A stretch of 64,000 nt of DNA, taken from positions 248,001 through 312,000 of the forward strand of contig NZ_NASZ01000001.1 in assembly GCF_014596575.1 (NCBI RefSeq), written 5' to 3'. Below are positions 1 through 9,806 of the stretch, piece by piece. Numbering within the stretch: the first letter of the stretch is position 1; each line of letters starts with the position of its first letter. A program made the position numbers and the translations under genes. The notes under the pieces are model-generated. The model searched no databases. It was not told where the DNA came from and worked only from the letters and a program-made list of their open reading frames with translations. This DNA comes from Flavobacterium pokkalii (GTDB taxonomy: Bacteria; Bacteroidota; Bacteroidia; Flavobacteriales; Flavobacteriaceae).

Positions 1-2339
1 AAAGGGGTTTTCCAAAAAGGCGGATGAACTATGATGCTAATTTGTGAATAATCATCAGTCCATGCCCGACTATTGCTGGCGGTTTTTACTTTTAATACAT
101 AAGTTCCGGGCGCCAGATTAGTATAGGTGGCACTTCCTGTTCCGCTTTTAGCCACTATTTCCCGCCAATTATCATCAACTCCTTCCAAACGATATCGGTA
201 ATAGGTTTGTGTAGGATTGACATAATTTAGCGCAGAGAAATGAACCGTTATAAAATTCTGATTGTAATTTAACTCTATGCGACTGGTTGTAGCAGTTGCT
301 TTTTTCAGTATCGTTTTCCCGTCATAGGATTCCCCTACTTTTACTTCACTGCCAAAAAGCTGTAGCCCCGTAAACAATGGTTTTTGTAATTGCTTTAAAT
401 CCCGGGGCTTTTTTAAATCAATAACATTAAAACCATTTACACCTCCCATGAATAACTTTCCGATTTCATCGGTATAAATAGCATTGGTAACAAATTCATT
501 TTCAATCACACCATCATAATGATTAAAATTAGCAATAGCAAAATCAAGCTGTTTTCCTTTGTTGTTGACTGTTATTCGGGAAATACCGGCAGCGGTTGTA
601 ACCCATAGCTTCCCCTGTTTGTCTTCCGCAATAGCCTTAATACTGTTATTGACCAAACCATCATCGGTATAGAGCGTATGAAATTCTTTTTTTAGGGGAT
701 TCCAAACATTTAGTCTATCCTGAGTACCCAGCCAAACTATCCCCCGACTGTCTTTAAAAACACAGCTATAGTGCTGATTTTTATTGTTCAAAATTTTATT
801 AAAAGGTTGACCAATGTGTTGTTTTTTATAATTATACACAAATAATCCTGCGTCACTTATTCCTATAAAAGTCTGCTTGCCAAAAGGAATTAATTGAGAA
901 ACGGAACCTAATCTTTCCCCATTCAACTTCGGTTGCAACAATTGGGCATTTCCAGTTGTTGAATTAAATTCAACCAATCCTTCGGTTGCTGCCAGTAAAA
1001 ATTGATTTGCTGATTGCTCAACAATGTTTCGGCAATGGTATTGTAACTCAATAGGTTTTATCTGATTGTTTTGTAAACAATACATCCCTTTATTTCTGGT
1101 ACAAATCCAAATCCTATCTTTGGAATCTTTTGTCATCGAAAGACAATCGGCATCAGCTGGTAAACCTTGGAAAACCGAGAGCGTATTTTTTTGAAAATTA
1201 TAGCTGTACAATCCATTTCTTGTCCCTATCAGAAATGTATTCGGTGTTATTTCTGTAAAACAGTTTATATTAATATCCTTATCCTGAGTGCCAAAAAATG
1301 TTTTACCAATATTCTTGAATTTAAAACGATCGGGATGATAATACAACAGCCCATGATTAAAGGTCCCAATCCAGAGTCCGCCTTGTGAATCATTATAAAG
1401 GGTACTGGCTTCCGTATGTACCTGCGTTCCGTCAACCAATTTAAACGAGGGAATAAATTGTTTCTCTTTTAAATTTTTATCAATAAACCATAACCCAATA
1501 GCACAACTCACCCATAAATTACCTCTACTATCCACAGAAATAGTGTTGAGCCAATAATCGGTTTGAAGTATTTTTTTGTGCTTTCGGTTCTTAATATCAT
1601 AAGCCAACATAAGACCGGCAGAACCATTTCTTATTTGATACAATGAATTATTTGATTGAACGACCATTAGGGTTCGATTGTATCGCTTTTGCTCTTCTTC
1701 TGATAAAGAATTGGTTCTAAACAGTTCTTTAGCTGTTTTTAAATCATAACAAACGATTAATCCGTTTCTATAAAAAAGAAAAAGCTGTTTCTGAATTACT
1801 GCTATATCATAAAGTTGGTCTTTAATGCCATTGGGAGTGGAAACATTTTGAAGAAAAACAGTAGCTTTCTCTTTTTGAGCATCTTTAAACAAAAGCTTAT
1901 CAGAGGTTGTAAGTATCCAATAATTTTGGTAAGCGTCCAGAAAAAAGTCGGCAATTGACTCCCGGATTCCCATAGAGGATAATACTTTTTTTGGATTTTG
2001 TTCAAAGCGTTCCTGTTTAATATCAATAAGCATCAGTTTTCCTTTGTCTTTTATCCACATGTAATCTTTGTCTACATAGCTGTGGTGAAATCCGTTATAG
2101 TCGGTTAAAGGATAATTGGTATTGCTTTTTTGATGTAAATATTTAAAGGATGTTCCATCGTAAATATTTGTTAATCCTTCGGTAGTAATAACCATTCTCC
2201 CATCCTGAAGTTGCGAAATAGTACGGATCCTATTGTCGGAAAGTCCATCTTTGGAATCAATTGCTGAAAAGACAAAAGAATGTTGCGCACATAGTGACAC
2301 ATAAAAACAAAAAAAACATCCAAGTAAAATATAACGCAT
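1..2339 (-). CDS. Periplasmic beta-propeller / Y_Y_Y-domain sensor protein, 3' end beyond window
   Basis: Reading the minus strand from the ATG at 2339 gives 779 codons without a stop to the window edge, so the gene is truncated here. A short signal peptide (MRYILLGCFFCFYVSLCAQ) opens it. Repeated propeller blades follow, with motifs such as DSRGNLWVS, DSQGGLWIG, DSKDRIWIC and DSRGIVWLG (Reg_prop type). The visible end is a Y_Y_Y domain (YYRYRLEGVDDNW, then LAPGTYVLKVK) stopping at HPPFWKTP, where such proteins usually enter the membrane. In known families this ectodomain senses glycans or other ligands and is joined to a histidine kinase, a hybrid two-component system or a LuxR/AraC-type output. 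That output lies outside the window, so the class cannot be decided. The gene follows susD on the same strand but is separated by terminator-like hairpins, so it probably has its own promoter. Confidence 0.88.
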   Translation of the reverse strand, partial: MRYILLGCFFCFYVSLCAQHSFVFSAIDSKDGLSDNRIRTISQLQDGRMVITTEGLTNIYDGTSFKYLHQKSNTNYPLTDYNGFHHSYVDKDYMWIKDKGKLMLIDIKQERFEQNPKKVLSSMGIRESIADFFLDAYQNYWILTTSDKLLFKDAQKEKATVFLQNVSTPNGIKDQLYDIAVIQKQLFLFYRNGLIVCYDLKTAKELFRTNSLSEEEQKRYNRTLMVVQSNNSLYQIRNGSAGLMLAYDIKNRKHKKILQTDYWLNTISVDSRGNLWVSCAIGLWFIDKNLKEKQFIPSFKLVDGTQVHTEASTLYNDSQGGLWIGTFNHGLLYYHPDRFKFKNIGKTFFGTQDKDININCFTEITPNTFLIGTRNGLYSYNFQKNTLSVFQGLPADADCLSMTKDSKDRIWICTRNKGMYCLQNNQIKPIELQYHCRNIVEQSANQFLLAATEGLVEFNSTTGNAQLLQPKLNGERLGSVSQLIPFGKQTFIGISDAGLFVYNYKKQHIGQPFNKILNNKNQHYSCVFKDSRGIVWLGTQDRLNVWNPLKKEFHTLYTDDGLVNNSIKAIAEDKQGKLWVTTAAGISRITVNNKGKQLDFAIANFNHYDGVIENEFVTNAIYTDEIGKLFMGGVNGFNVIDLKKPRDLKQLQKPLFTGLQLFGSEVKVGESYDGKTILKKATATTSRIELNYNQNFITVHFSALNYVNPTQTYYRYRLEGVDDNWREIVAKSGTGSATYTNLAPGTYVLKVKTASNSRAWTDDYSQISIIVHPPFWKTP

Positions 2340-2385
2340 TGTGGCTATTTATCTATTTCGAATAACTAATCTACAAAAAAAAGAA

Positions 2386-2420
2386 GAACTTGGAATAAAA
2401 GTTTCTTTTACTCCAAGTTC
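2386..2420 (-). terminator. Rho-independent terminator downstream of susD
   Basis: A 16-bp stem with one mismatch and a 3-nt loop (arms 2386-2401 and 2405-2420) is followed on the minus strand by a T-rich run. It separates the susCD unit from the downstream sensor gene. Confidence 0.75.
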
Positions 2421-2498
2421 TCTGGCTAACTTTGACAAATTGTTTTTTTAAGTGATTTTAATATTTTTCTCTTTTCTGAAAAGAATTAACTAATAATT

Positions 2499-2522
2499 AA
2501 TGGCGAACAAAAGCTCGCCATT
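2499..2522 (-). terminator. Stem-loop just after susD stop
   Basis: Arms AATGGCGA (2499-2506) and TCGCCATT (2515-2522) pair perfectly, and two further inner pairs (one G-U) leave a TTTT loop. It lies 6 bp beyond the susD stop. The T-tail is weak, so it may stabilise the mRNA 3' end or act together with the stronger hairpin at 2386-2420. Confidence 0.5.
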
Positions 2523-2528
2523 TGATAT

Positions 2529-4127
2529 TTATTTTATATATCCTGGATTTTGATCAAGATTAGAATTTGTCAGTAATGCATCATTAGGAATAGGAAATAA
2601 ATTAAAATTATTGTTTTTAGTTGCATTATGTGAAAACCATGATTTTGTTGAAAACACACCAAATCTGATAAGATCCTGACGACGGCGTCCTTCTTGTGTA
2701 AACTCCCAACCTAACTCATCAAGAAATCTACCCATAACAATATCGGCACCGCCTTCAAAAGTCTGAGAATTTTTATCGCGTCTTCCATAATCATAATTGC
2801 TTCCTAGCATCAATTGCGCATCGGTTACTATAGCTAATGCAGGATTATTTTTAAATGCTCTTTCGCGAACTTCTGTTACCAAAGTACCAGCTCCTGGCTG
2901 TCCAGCTCTTAGTAAAGCCTCAGCTTTCATAAGTAATATGTCTGCATAACGAAACATTGGCCAATCATTACTTAAACGATTTGTAGCGCCAATAGCATAC
3001 TCAAATTTACCCCAACGAAGGCCATCATCTTTATCAGATTCATCTATTGAAGGAACTGCATTTGTATAATTAATTGATAATGGTTCACCAGTAATAGCAT
3101 ATTGTTGGCCAGCAATAAAATTCTCTTTTAAACGAATATCATTTGGATTATAAGAATTTATAAATTGTGGAGTGGCACAAACTCCGCCCCATGGAGAATT
3201 TGTAAATTGATATGTTTTTTGATTTTCACTTGCCAGAGTGTACATATGAAAGTCAAATGCATTCCAATCTTTTACATATTTCTCATCAAAAGGAAGAGCA
3301 AAAATTATTTCATTTGAATTTTCATTCTCAGTAATGAATACATTTTTTTGATTTGCCTCTAAAGAATAATGACCAGAATTTATTACGTTATCACAAGCAG
3401 TGATACATTCAGCCCACATAGTTTGTCCACGCCATACCTCAGCATTAAGATACATCTTAGCCAGTATTGTATTAGCTACCCATTTGTTGATTCGTCCATA
3501 ATAAAGACCTCTTGGGGTTTCTGACAAAACTCCTATATTATCTTTAATTTCTTTTACTATAAAATCAAAAACTTCGGCTCTGGTAGCTTGTTTTGGCAAA
3601 CTTGTATCACTAAAATCAGTAACAATTGGTACATTACCATATAAATCCACTAGGATATAATAATATGAAGCACGAAGTACTTTAAGTTCAGCTAGAAGTC
3701 CTGTTTTTCTTTCGTCGTCAACAGCAATTTTGCCAGTTTCAATTTGGTATATTATTCGATTACAGGTGTTAACTCCTTCAAAAGTACGACTCCATGGTTG
3801 CAACACACCATCATCACTTGAAGTCCAGGTATGTTCATGCATTCTTTTATAAGCATAACCATCTACCCAACCTATACCTGTTCGTGCAGGAAGTACATCC
3901 TGATCTGCAGGAAGTTCCTGAGCTCTTACAACTCCATTCCATAAAAGCATTGTTTTTCTCCAAGGTATATATGCTGCATTTACTAATGCACTAATATCTG
4001 TTTCTGTACTTGGTGTATAATTTTCTGAAATAACAGATCCATAACTGTCATCAACTAATTCAGTACACGAAAAGGTACTAAATAACATAGCAATACTTAT
4101 TGCTAAAAATATATTTCTTGTTTTCAT
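2529..4127 (-). CDS. SusD/RagB family nutrient-binding outer membrane lipoprotein
   Basis: Surface lipoprotein that caps a SusC-type TonB-dependent transporter and captures the substrate. I place the start at the ATG at 4127 (protein begins MKTRNIFLAISIAMLF) because a lipoprotein signal peptide with lipobox Cys (STFSC, residue 21) begins there. The reading frame stays open to 4166, but that would overlap susC and add a non-signal stretch. About 532 residues, normal for the family. The N-terminal TPR-like helical part and the conserved C-terminal ending NPGY are visible. It starts 16 bp after the susC stop, so it is cotranscribed with susC. Substrate unknown: no glycoside hydrolase or peptidase gene lies in the visible part of the locus. 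Confidence 0.93.
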   Translation of the reverse strand: MKTRNIFLAISIAMLFSTFSCTELVDDSYGSVISENYTPSTETDISALVNAAYIPWRKTMLLWNGVVRAQELPADQDVLPARTGIGWVDGYAYKRMHEHTWTSSDDGVLQPWSRTFEGVNTCNRIIYQIETGKIAVDDERKTGLLAELKVLRASYYYILVDLYGNVPIVTDFSDTSLPKQATRAEVFDFIVKEIKDNIGVLSETPRGLYYGRINKWVANTILAKMYLNAEVWRGQTMWAECITACDNVINSGHYSLEANQKNVFITENENSNEIIFALPFDEKYVKDWNAFDFHMYTLASENQKTYQFTNSPWGGVCATPQFINSYNPNDIRLKENFIAGQQYAITGEPLSINYTNAVPSIDESDKDDGLRWGKFEYAIGATNRLSNDWPMFRYADILLMKAEALLRAGQPGAGTLVTEVRERAFKNNPALAIVTDAQLMLGSNYDYGRRDKNSQTFEGGADIVMGRFLDELGWEFTQEGRRRQDLIRFGVFSTKSWFSHNATKNNNFNLFPIPNDALLTNSNLDQNPGYIK

Positions 4128-4143
4128 TGTATTTTTTTTGAAA

Positions 4144-7100
4144 TTAAAATTGAGCTTGTACTCCAAAAGTAAAAGAGGTTATAGTAGGATATCTACTTCT
4201 GCTATCTACACCAGGATTCAATCCTGATGTGTTAACCTCAGGATCAATACCTTTATAACCTGTAATTGTTAATACATTCATTACAGTACTATAAAGCCTT
4301 ATAGATTTAAAAATAGAAGACTTCATTTCTTTGAATGAGTAACCAAGTGTTATATTATCAATTTTAACATAATCTCCGTCTTCAACATAATAGCTATTAA
4401 ACTGAGGTGCTATTGTATTATTCAATAATGTTTTTCCAAATACTAAATCATTTACTGAGGAAAGACGATTATCAGCATATCCGTTTTGAGTACCTTCATA
4501 GTTCATACGAGCTTCATTAACTACCTGAAAACCAAAAGCACCACGAATGTTTACATTTAAATCAAAATTTTTGTATCTAAATGTGTTAACCCAGCTGGCA
4601 TACCATTTTGGTAATCCGTTACCAATGACACGTCTGTCTGTAGGACTTTGAGCAAAATCATCATAATTTACTCTTTCATTTGCCGCATTTAAATACACCC
4701 ACTTACCTTCTTCATCTACATCTACCACTTTAAAGCCATAAAAATTACCTACTGGCTGACCAACCTGTACTCTGTGGGATGAAGTTGTCATTCCTTCAAA
4801 ATTTACATTTCCAGTATCAAAATAATCAAATTGCGTTTTAAAGGCTCCATCCAAACTTTTAAGTTTATTTTTGTTAGTCGAATAGGTTCCTGTAGTTGTC
4901 CATTCAAAATCATTAGTTTGCACTGGTATTCCAGATACTAAAACTTCTAAACCTCTATTTTGCATTGTACCTCCATTAGCAACAATTGTAGGGTATAAAT
5001 TTGGAGGTGTTGGTACATTATAAGAATATAATAACCCATCTACATTACGATTATACGCGTCAATAGACCCTGATAAACGACCGTCAAACATTGAAAAATC
5101 AACACCTATATTTGTTTCTTTCTTTTCTTCCCATCTTAAATCAGGATTTGGATTTGAAGCAGGTGTAATTGTTCTAACCCATTGCCCGTTTACTAAAGCA
5201 AAATCACCATATTGTAACAATGCTACACCAAGAAATGAATTTGCAGGTTGTGAACCTGTAACACCATAACCAGCACGAAGTTTTATTTCGTCAAATAAAG
5301 TCTGGTTTTTCATAAAATTCTCGTTGGTTATTTTCCACCCTAAAGAAACCGCAGGAAAGGTACCCCAAGCATTATTTGTTCCATAAAGCTGACTAGCTCC
5401 TTCATGACGTAAACTTGCCATTAAAAGATATTTATCATCATAGGCATAAGTCATACGACCAAAGAAGCTGATTAAATTTGCATGATTTTTAGAACTATTC
5501 ATTGTTGCAAGACCCAATGGGAGCGCTGAACCTGCTCCTATATTATGCCATCCGCCAAAATAATCATCCTGAAAACCGTAGTTAGACATATTAGATCTTT
5601 CAATATCAGATTCAATATAACTATAACCGCCTAATACGCTGAATTTATTCTTATCGATTGTTTTATCGTATTTAGCCGTAAGTTCTGTTTGTTTTTCCAT
5701 TCGATTAAATCCTGAAATAGATGAATACCCCGGAAAACCATATACTGTTGCTGATGAATGTTGAAGTGTTTCTGAATAGCCAGTTGCTCTATTTTCTTTC
5801 ACATAAGAGAAAAGGGCATTAAGAGTTAAATCCTTAATGGGATTGTATGTTAATGTACTATTGTATCTGATTTCAGATGTTTTAACATTACCATCAGCCT
5901 CATTCAATAATGCCAGAGGATTTAGATAATCCAATTTGTCTTTATTTTGATAATATGTACCATCTGCATTATAAATAGGATCTGTAGGATTTCTGCGTAA
6001 GGCCTGCCAATATGCTCCACCGTTAAAACTACCTGCATCTGATGTGGATGTAAATTTATTTTCCCTTCCTAAAATAGAAAATTTCACTAACAACTTATCA
6101 TCAAACATATGATGGTTGATTTCAATACGGCCTCTAAAAGTATTATTGTCTGATTTTAGCATAATCCCTTGCTGGCTGTTGTAGTTAAGATTAGCAGCAT
6201 AGCTTGTTTTAAAACTTCCTCCTCGCATAGAAAGATTGTGTACATGAGTGATTGGTGTACGGGTGATTTCATTAAGCCAATTTACATCACTACCCTTGTC
6301 ATATTGTGGGTAAAGTTCTCTAAACTTTTGACTGGAAAGCATATCTAATTTATTTGCAATGCTGGATGTACTTACATATCCTGTGTACTGAACATCATCA
6401 ATTTCTCCTCCTTTTGCTTTTTTAGTAGTAATTAAAATTACACCGTTAGTACCACGTGTTCCATAAATTGCTGCAGCTGATCCGTCTTTAAGCACGTCTA
6501 TGCTCTCAATATCCTCCGGCGCAACAGTATTAAGCGCTCCGGGAATTCCATCAATAAGTACTAATGGATCTGTGTAAGCACCTGAAAGTGTGTTGTTGCC
6601 TCTAAGTTTAATTGAGGTTACTGCTGTAGGATCACCACTTGTATTAGTTATGGCCAGACCAGCTACTTTACCTTGTATAAGCTGACCGGCATCTTTTACC
6701 TGCCCCTGATTAAAATCTTTAGAGGAGACTTTTGCTACTGCACTAGTTACATCACCTTTTTTCTGAGTACCATAACCCACAACAACTACTTCATTTAAAT
6801 CAGAGATGTCTTCTTTCAAGCTTACATTAATCGTTTTTTGATTTGTAACTATAATCTCTTTTGTAGTATATCCAATATAAGAAAACAATAAAACATCTTT
6901 TTCAGAAGCTTCAATAGAATAGTTTCCGTCTAAATCTGTAGTAGTACTTTTATTAGTACTTTTTACCAGAATCGTAGCCCCGGGTAAAGGTAATCCTTGC
7001 TGATCTGTAATTTTACCTTTAACTACATTTTGCTGTACTAAAAGCAAATTAGTTGATTCTTTTAGTCTTTCATTTTTAGGGATAAACGAAATTGTTTTGC

Positions 7101-7428
7101 CTTCAATAATCCAGGTAATTGGTGTTGCCGCTACGGCTTGTTCTAGTACTTTTTCTACAGGAACATCTACGACATCAATAGATATTGGTTTAACTTCTTT
7201 TAAAATGGCCATATCATAGAAAAAAACATAATCTGTTTGATTTTTTATGACCGATATTACTTTCTTAAACGGGACATTTTTCCCTGATAAAGTAATTGTT
7301 TGTGAGGATACTGCTGCTGAAACTTGAAAAGTTAGAGCAACAACTAATACGGATGTTAATTTCATAACTTTCCAGGCGTTAGCAATTGGCCAATGGTTTT
7401 TTGGCTTGGTTTTTGGTAATAATTTCAT
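4144..7428 (-). CDS. SusC/RagA family TonB-linked outer membrane transporter with STN domain
   Basis: 1094-residue outer-membrane TonB-dependent transporter. In order: a long charged leader then a signal peptide ending near VSAAVSSQ; an STN domain (about residues 45-115, region KVISVIKNQTDYVFFYD); a carboxypeptidase-D-like regulatory fold (about 135-210, GKITDQQGLPLPGATILVK); the SusC signature region EVVVVGYGTQKKGDVTSAV; a plug with KDGSAAAIYGTRGTNGVIL; and a beta-barrel ending in Phe (FGVQAQF). The STN domain is the part that in FecA-like transducers talks to a FecR anti-sigma, and a FecR and an ECF sigma gene lie directly upstream on the same strand, so trans-envelope induction is likely. 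The long N-terminal leader before the hydrophobic segment is common in flavobacterial members, so the start at 7428 is kept. Confidence 0.95.
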   Translation of the reverse strand: MKLLPKTKPKNHWPIANAWKVMKLTSVLVVALTFQVSAAVSSQTITLSGKNVPFKKVISVIKNQTDYVFFYDMAILKEVKPISIDVVDVPVEKVLEQAVAATPITWIIEGKTISFIPKNERLKESTNLLLVQQNVVKGKITDQQGLPLPGATILVKSTNKSTTTDLDGNYSIEASEKDVLLFSYIGYTTKEIIVTNQKTINVSLKEDISDLNEVVVVGYGTQKKGDVTSAVAKVSSKDFNQGQVKDAGQLIQGKVAGLAITNTSGDPTAVTSIKLRGNNTLSGAYTDPLVLIDGIPGALNTVAPEDIESIDVLKDGSAAAIYGTRGTNGVILITTKKAKGGEIDDVQYTGYVSTSSIANKLDMLSSQKFRELYPQYDKGSDVNWLNEITRTPITHVHNLSMRGGSFKTSYAANLNYNSQQGIMLKSDNNTFRGRIEINHHMFDDKLLVKFSILGRENKFTSTSDAGSFNGGAYWQALRRNPTDPIYNADGTYYQNKDKLDYLNPLALLNEADGNVKTSEIRYNSTLTYNPIKDLTLNALFSYVKENRATGYSETLQHSSATVYGFPGYSSISGFNRMEKQTELTAKYDKTIDKNKFSVLGGYSYIESDIERSNMSNYGFQDDYFGGWHNIGAGSALPLGLATMNSSKNHANLISFFGRMTYAYDDKYLLMASLRHEGASQLYGTNNAWGTFPAVSLGWKITNENFMKNQTLFDEIKLRAGYGVTGSQPANSFLGVALLQYGDFALVNGQWVRTITPASNPNPDLRWEEKKETNIGVDFSMFDGRLSGSIDAYNRNVDGLLYSYNVPTPPNLYPTIVANGGTMQNRGLEVLVSGIPVQTNDFEWTTTGTYSTNKNKLKSLDGAFKTQFDYFDTGNVNFEGMTTSSHRVQVGQPVGNFYGFKVVDVDEEGKWVYLNAANERVNYDDFAQSPTDRRVIGNGLPKWYASWVNTFRYKNFDLNVNIRGAFGFQVVNEARMNYEGTQNGYADNRLSSVNDLVFGKTLLNNTIAPQFNSYYVEDGDYVKIDNITLGYSFKEMKSSIFKSIRLYSTVMNVLTITGYKGIDPEVNTSGLNPGVDSRSRYPTITSFTFGVQAQF

Positions 7429-7528
7429 AATTTTGGTAATGATTTTGGTTAATAATAAATTCTCCTTGCTTGGTTTATCTATCTATTTTCCATTAATTGT
7501 TCGTTCCTCTTTATTATTTTAGGAACTA

Positions 7529-7556
7529 GCCAGCAATGCTACCAACATTTGCTGGC
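7529..7556 (+). terminator. Hairpin between fecR-like gene and susC
   Basis: GCCAGC/GCTGGC stem with extended arms (7529-7538 with 7546-7556) followed by a run of seven T on the plus strand. On the minus strand, along which the neighbours are transcribed, the hairpin lacks a T-tail. It may act as an RNA-processing structure or weak attenuator separating the anti-sigma and susC units. Confidence 0.4.
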
Positions 7557-7617
7557 TTTTTTTATGGTTAACAGATACATATTTTATATAAAAAGGGTTT
7601 CCCCATTTTAATCTAAA

Positions 7618-8790
7618 TTAGGGTATCACTCTTAAAATATTTCCATCTATTTTAAAATGGACTTTATTTTTTTCTAAAATTTTCAATACTTGTGATAATT
7701 GTAAATTTCGTTGTATTTCTCCTTCAAAAATTCTTTCAGGTATGTCTTTTTCAAATACAACATCTACATTATACCAGCGACTTAGTTGGCGTAAAACTGT
7801 TTGAAGACTAGCTTTTTCAAAATAGAATACACCGTTTTTCCACCCCATCACTGCTTCTATATTTACATTGTCATTTATAGTAATGACGCCAGATTTTTGT
7901 TTTTGAGCTTGCTGTCCGGGTTTTAACAGTACTTTTTTAGTTTTCTCAGTAATTAACACGCTTCCTTCTAAAAGAGTAGTATTTACACTGGTTTCGTCAT
8001 CATACGCATTTATATTAAAATGAGTCCCTAATACATTTACCAGCATATTATTAACAACAACCCTAAAAGGTCTCTTTTTATCTTTGGCAACTTCAAAATA
8101 AGCTTCTCCGGTTAGGATTACTTTTCTTTCGTTTGGAGCAAAAGAAGTTGGAAACATAATTGACGAAGATGCGTTAAGCCATACTTTTGTACCGTCTGAT
8201 AATTCCAGATTATATTGTCGCGCTCTGGGAGTAGTCATGGTATTGTATGCTAATTGAGCATTCTTACTCGTTTTATATACCAGTTTGCCATTCTTTTTTG
8301 AAACAAGAGTGTTGTTTTGATTCGCCAATACTCCATTTCCAACACTATCCAAAACAATTTTGGAACCATCAGAAAGTGTTAATATAGCTCCTGATTTCCC
8401 TGGTGCTTTGTCATTTTTTTCTTTAGATGTTATTACACTAGTAGATGGGGCTTCTTTTTGGAAGAGGGTAAAAGTTCCAATGCCAATAGCAACAATAATA
8501 CTTGCAGCTATCGCTATTTTTTTCCAATTGAGCATGTTTACAACTGGTGTCTCTTTCGTTTTTGAAGAAGTTTTCATTTTCTTTTTAAGTTCGTCAATGA
8601 ACTTTTTAGTCAACTCAGGACTGATGGAAGGAATTTCTACAGAATCATAATTTTCCTGAAGAATAGTATTTAGCTCTTCTGAATATTTAGGATTGTCCAA
8701 CATTGTGAGTAGCATGGTTTTTCCTTCAGGGGTGATTTCTCCTGAAATAAACTGCTCCATAAGCTCTTTGAACACTTTTTTTTGATACAT
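7618..8790 (-). CDS. FecR-type anti-sigma factor
   Basis: 390-residue single-pass inner-membrane protein. The cytoplasmic N-terminal part (about 1-90) would hold the ECF sigma factor; one membrane helix follows (about 92-110, IAIAASIIVAIGIGTFTLF). The periplasmic FecR domain is visible as LSDGTKVWLNASSSIMFP, LTGEAYFEVAKD and the stretch GTHFNINAY, and the C-terminal part (SRWYNVDVVFE to the end) matches the DUF4974 domain that usually closes these proteins. It lies between the ECF sigma gene and the STN-containing SusC, the standard order for a FecI/FecR/FecA-like relay. The 87-bp gap to the sigma gene suggests co-transcription. Function inferred from family and context. Confidence 0.93.
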   Translation of the reverse strand: MYQKKVFKELMEQFISGEITPEGKTMLLTMLDNPKYSEELNTILQENYDSVEIPSISPELTKKFIDELKKKMKTSSKTKETPVVNMLNWKKIAIAASIIVAIGIGTFTLFQKEAPSTSVITSKEKNDKAPGKSGAILTLSDGSKIVLDSVGNGVLANQNNTLVSKKNGKLVYKTSKNAQLAYNTMTTPRARQYNLELSDGTKVWLNASSSIMFPTSFAPNERKVILTGEAYFEVAKDKKRPFRVVVNNMLVNVLGTHFNINAYDDETSVNTTLLEGSVLITEKTKKVLLKPGQQAQKQKSGVITINDNVNIEAVMGWKNGVFYFEKASLQTVLRQLSRWYNVDVVFEKDIPERIFEGEIQRNLQLSQVLKILEKNKVHFKIDGNILRVIP

Positions 8791-8877
8791 AAATACAAAT
8801 TTAAAAACGACATTAAAAGCCGTTTAATTATAAAGACGAGATTTGTTTGCTAAAGTGGCAATGAAAAATGAAAAAAT

Positions 8878-9477
8878 TTATTCGAAAAAAAACGATCCTA
8901 ATAAAATTATAGTCAAAAAACTGATGATATGGTGATTGTGAAGATAATTTCTAAGAAAATTTAAGGCATGCATCAGATGCCAACGAACCGTTCTTGTTGC
9001 CAGACCTAATTTTTTGCTTATATAATCGGCATCTTTTCCTTCCATGCGGCTTAATAAGAAAACTGAGCGTCTGGGTTCGGGTAAAAGTGCTGCTCCTTCG
9101 TTTATGATCTTAACTAATTCCTGAAATTCAAATTGCTCATCAGGTTTTAAAAATAACTCTTGTAGTTTTTGATCTTTCAATGTATCAGTTTCTACCAATT
9201 TTTTTCTAATATGACTAATAATTAAATTACGACTCACAATAAAAAGATAATTTTCAAAACTTTTTACTTCAGCTAATTTGTCTCGTTTTTCCCAAATTTG
9301 AATAAAAACATCTTGGGTTAATTCTTCGGCAATAGAATAAGATTTAACAAAACTTAAGGCGTGTTGTAGCACTTTTTGCCAATATTTTTCAACTAATTTA
9401 GAATAAGATAATTCGTCGCCTGATGCAATACTCAATAGAAGATCAGATTCATTTGAAAGTTTCAAATTAGAGTTCAT
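8878..9477 (-). CDS. ECF RNA polymerase sigma factor (FecI-like)
   Basis: 199-residue sigma-70 family protein of the extracytoplasmic-function group. Region 2 is recognisable from the sequence around ELTQDVFIQIWEKRDKL and SFENYLFIVSRNLIISHIRK; region 4 from the helix-turn-helix DADYISKKLGLATRTVRWHLM. The last about 20 residues are hydrophobic (IISFLTIILLGSFFFE), which is odd for a soluble sigma factor and could be a membrane tether. It is first in the minus-strand series sigma, anti-sigma, susC, susD, so it probably directs transcription of the transporter genes when released by the FecR-like protein. Confidence 0.93.
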   Translation of the reverse strand: MNSNLKLSNESDLLLSIASGDELSYSKLVEKYWQKVLQHALSFVKSYSIAEELTQDVFIQIWEKRDKLAEVKSFENYLFIVSRNLIISHIRKKLVETDTLKDQKLQELFLKPDEQFEFQELVKIINEGAALLPEPRRSVFLLSRMEGKDADYISKKLGLATRTVRWHLMHALNFLRNYLHNHHIISFLTIILLGSFFFE

Positions 9478-9806
9478 ACTATTAGATTGGCTATTAATTT
9501 ATAGAATAAGATAAAAGCAAACATAATTAAAATACCTTAAGTAACAATTATTAAGGATTAAATAATAGGGGAGGCATTAGCAAAAAGAAAATAAAAGTTG
9601 ATGGTATATTTAGAATCTATTTTTTTAAAATCCCAGACTTAAATGATATAATTTCTCTAAATTAACTATAAATTGGTTTGAAAAAACGATATTTTCGGGA
9701 GCTTTTTTGTGCTAAATTTTCGAGTGATAGCAAGAAATAAAAAAATCCTTTGCTTTCGGAAAAGGATTTTTATGCTATATCTCATTCTGGAAAAGAACAA
9801 TAAAAA
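9478..9806. other. Intergenic region upstream of ECF sigma gene
   Basis: AT-rich 329-bp gap. It should hold the minus-strand promoter of the sigma gene near 9478-9560, but no convincing TAnnTTTG element was picked out. The only clear structure is the terminator at 9741-9771 belonging to the SMP-30-like gene on its right. Confidence 0.5.
9741..9771 (-). terminator. Terminator of SMP-30-like gene
   Basis: Stem AAAAATCCTTT (9741-9751) with AAAGGATTTTT (9761-9771), followed on the minus strand by a T-run. It ends the minus-strand gene at 9807-10640. Confidence 0.7.

Noticed and set aside
4128..4166. Upstream extension of susD start to 4166
   Set aside because: The lipoprotein signal peptide begins at 4127 and the extension would overlap susC and bury the signal.
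7529..7556. Hairpin before susC as an ECF promoter element
   Set aside because: It is a terminator-like palindrome with no promoter motif and its orientation does not fit.
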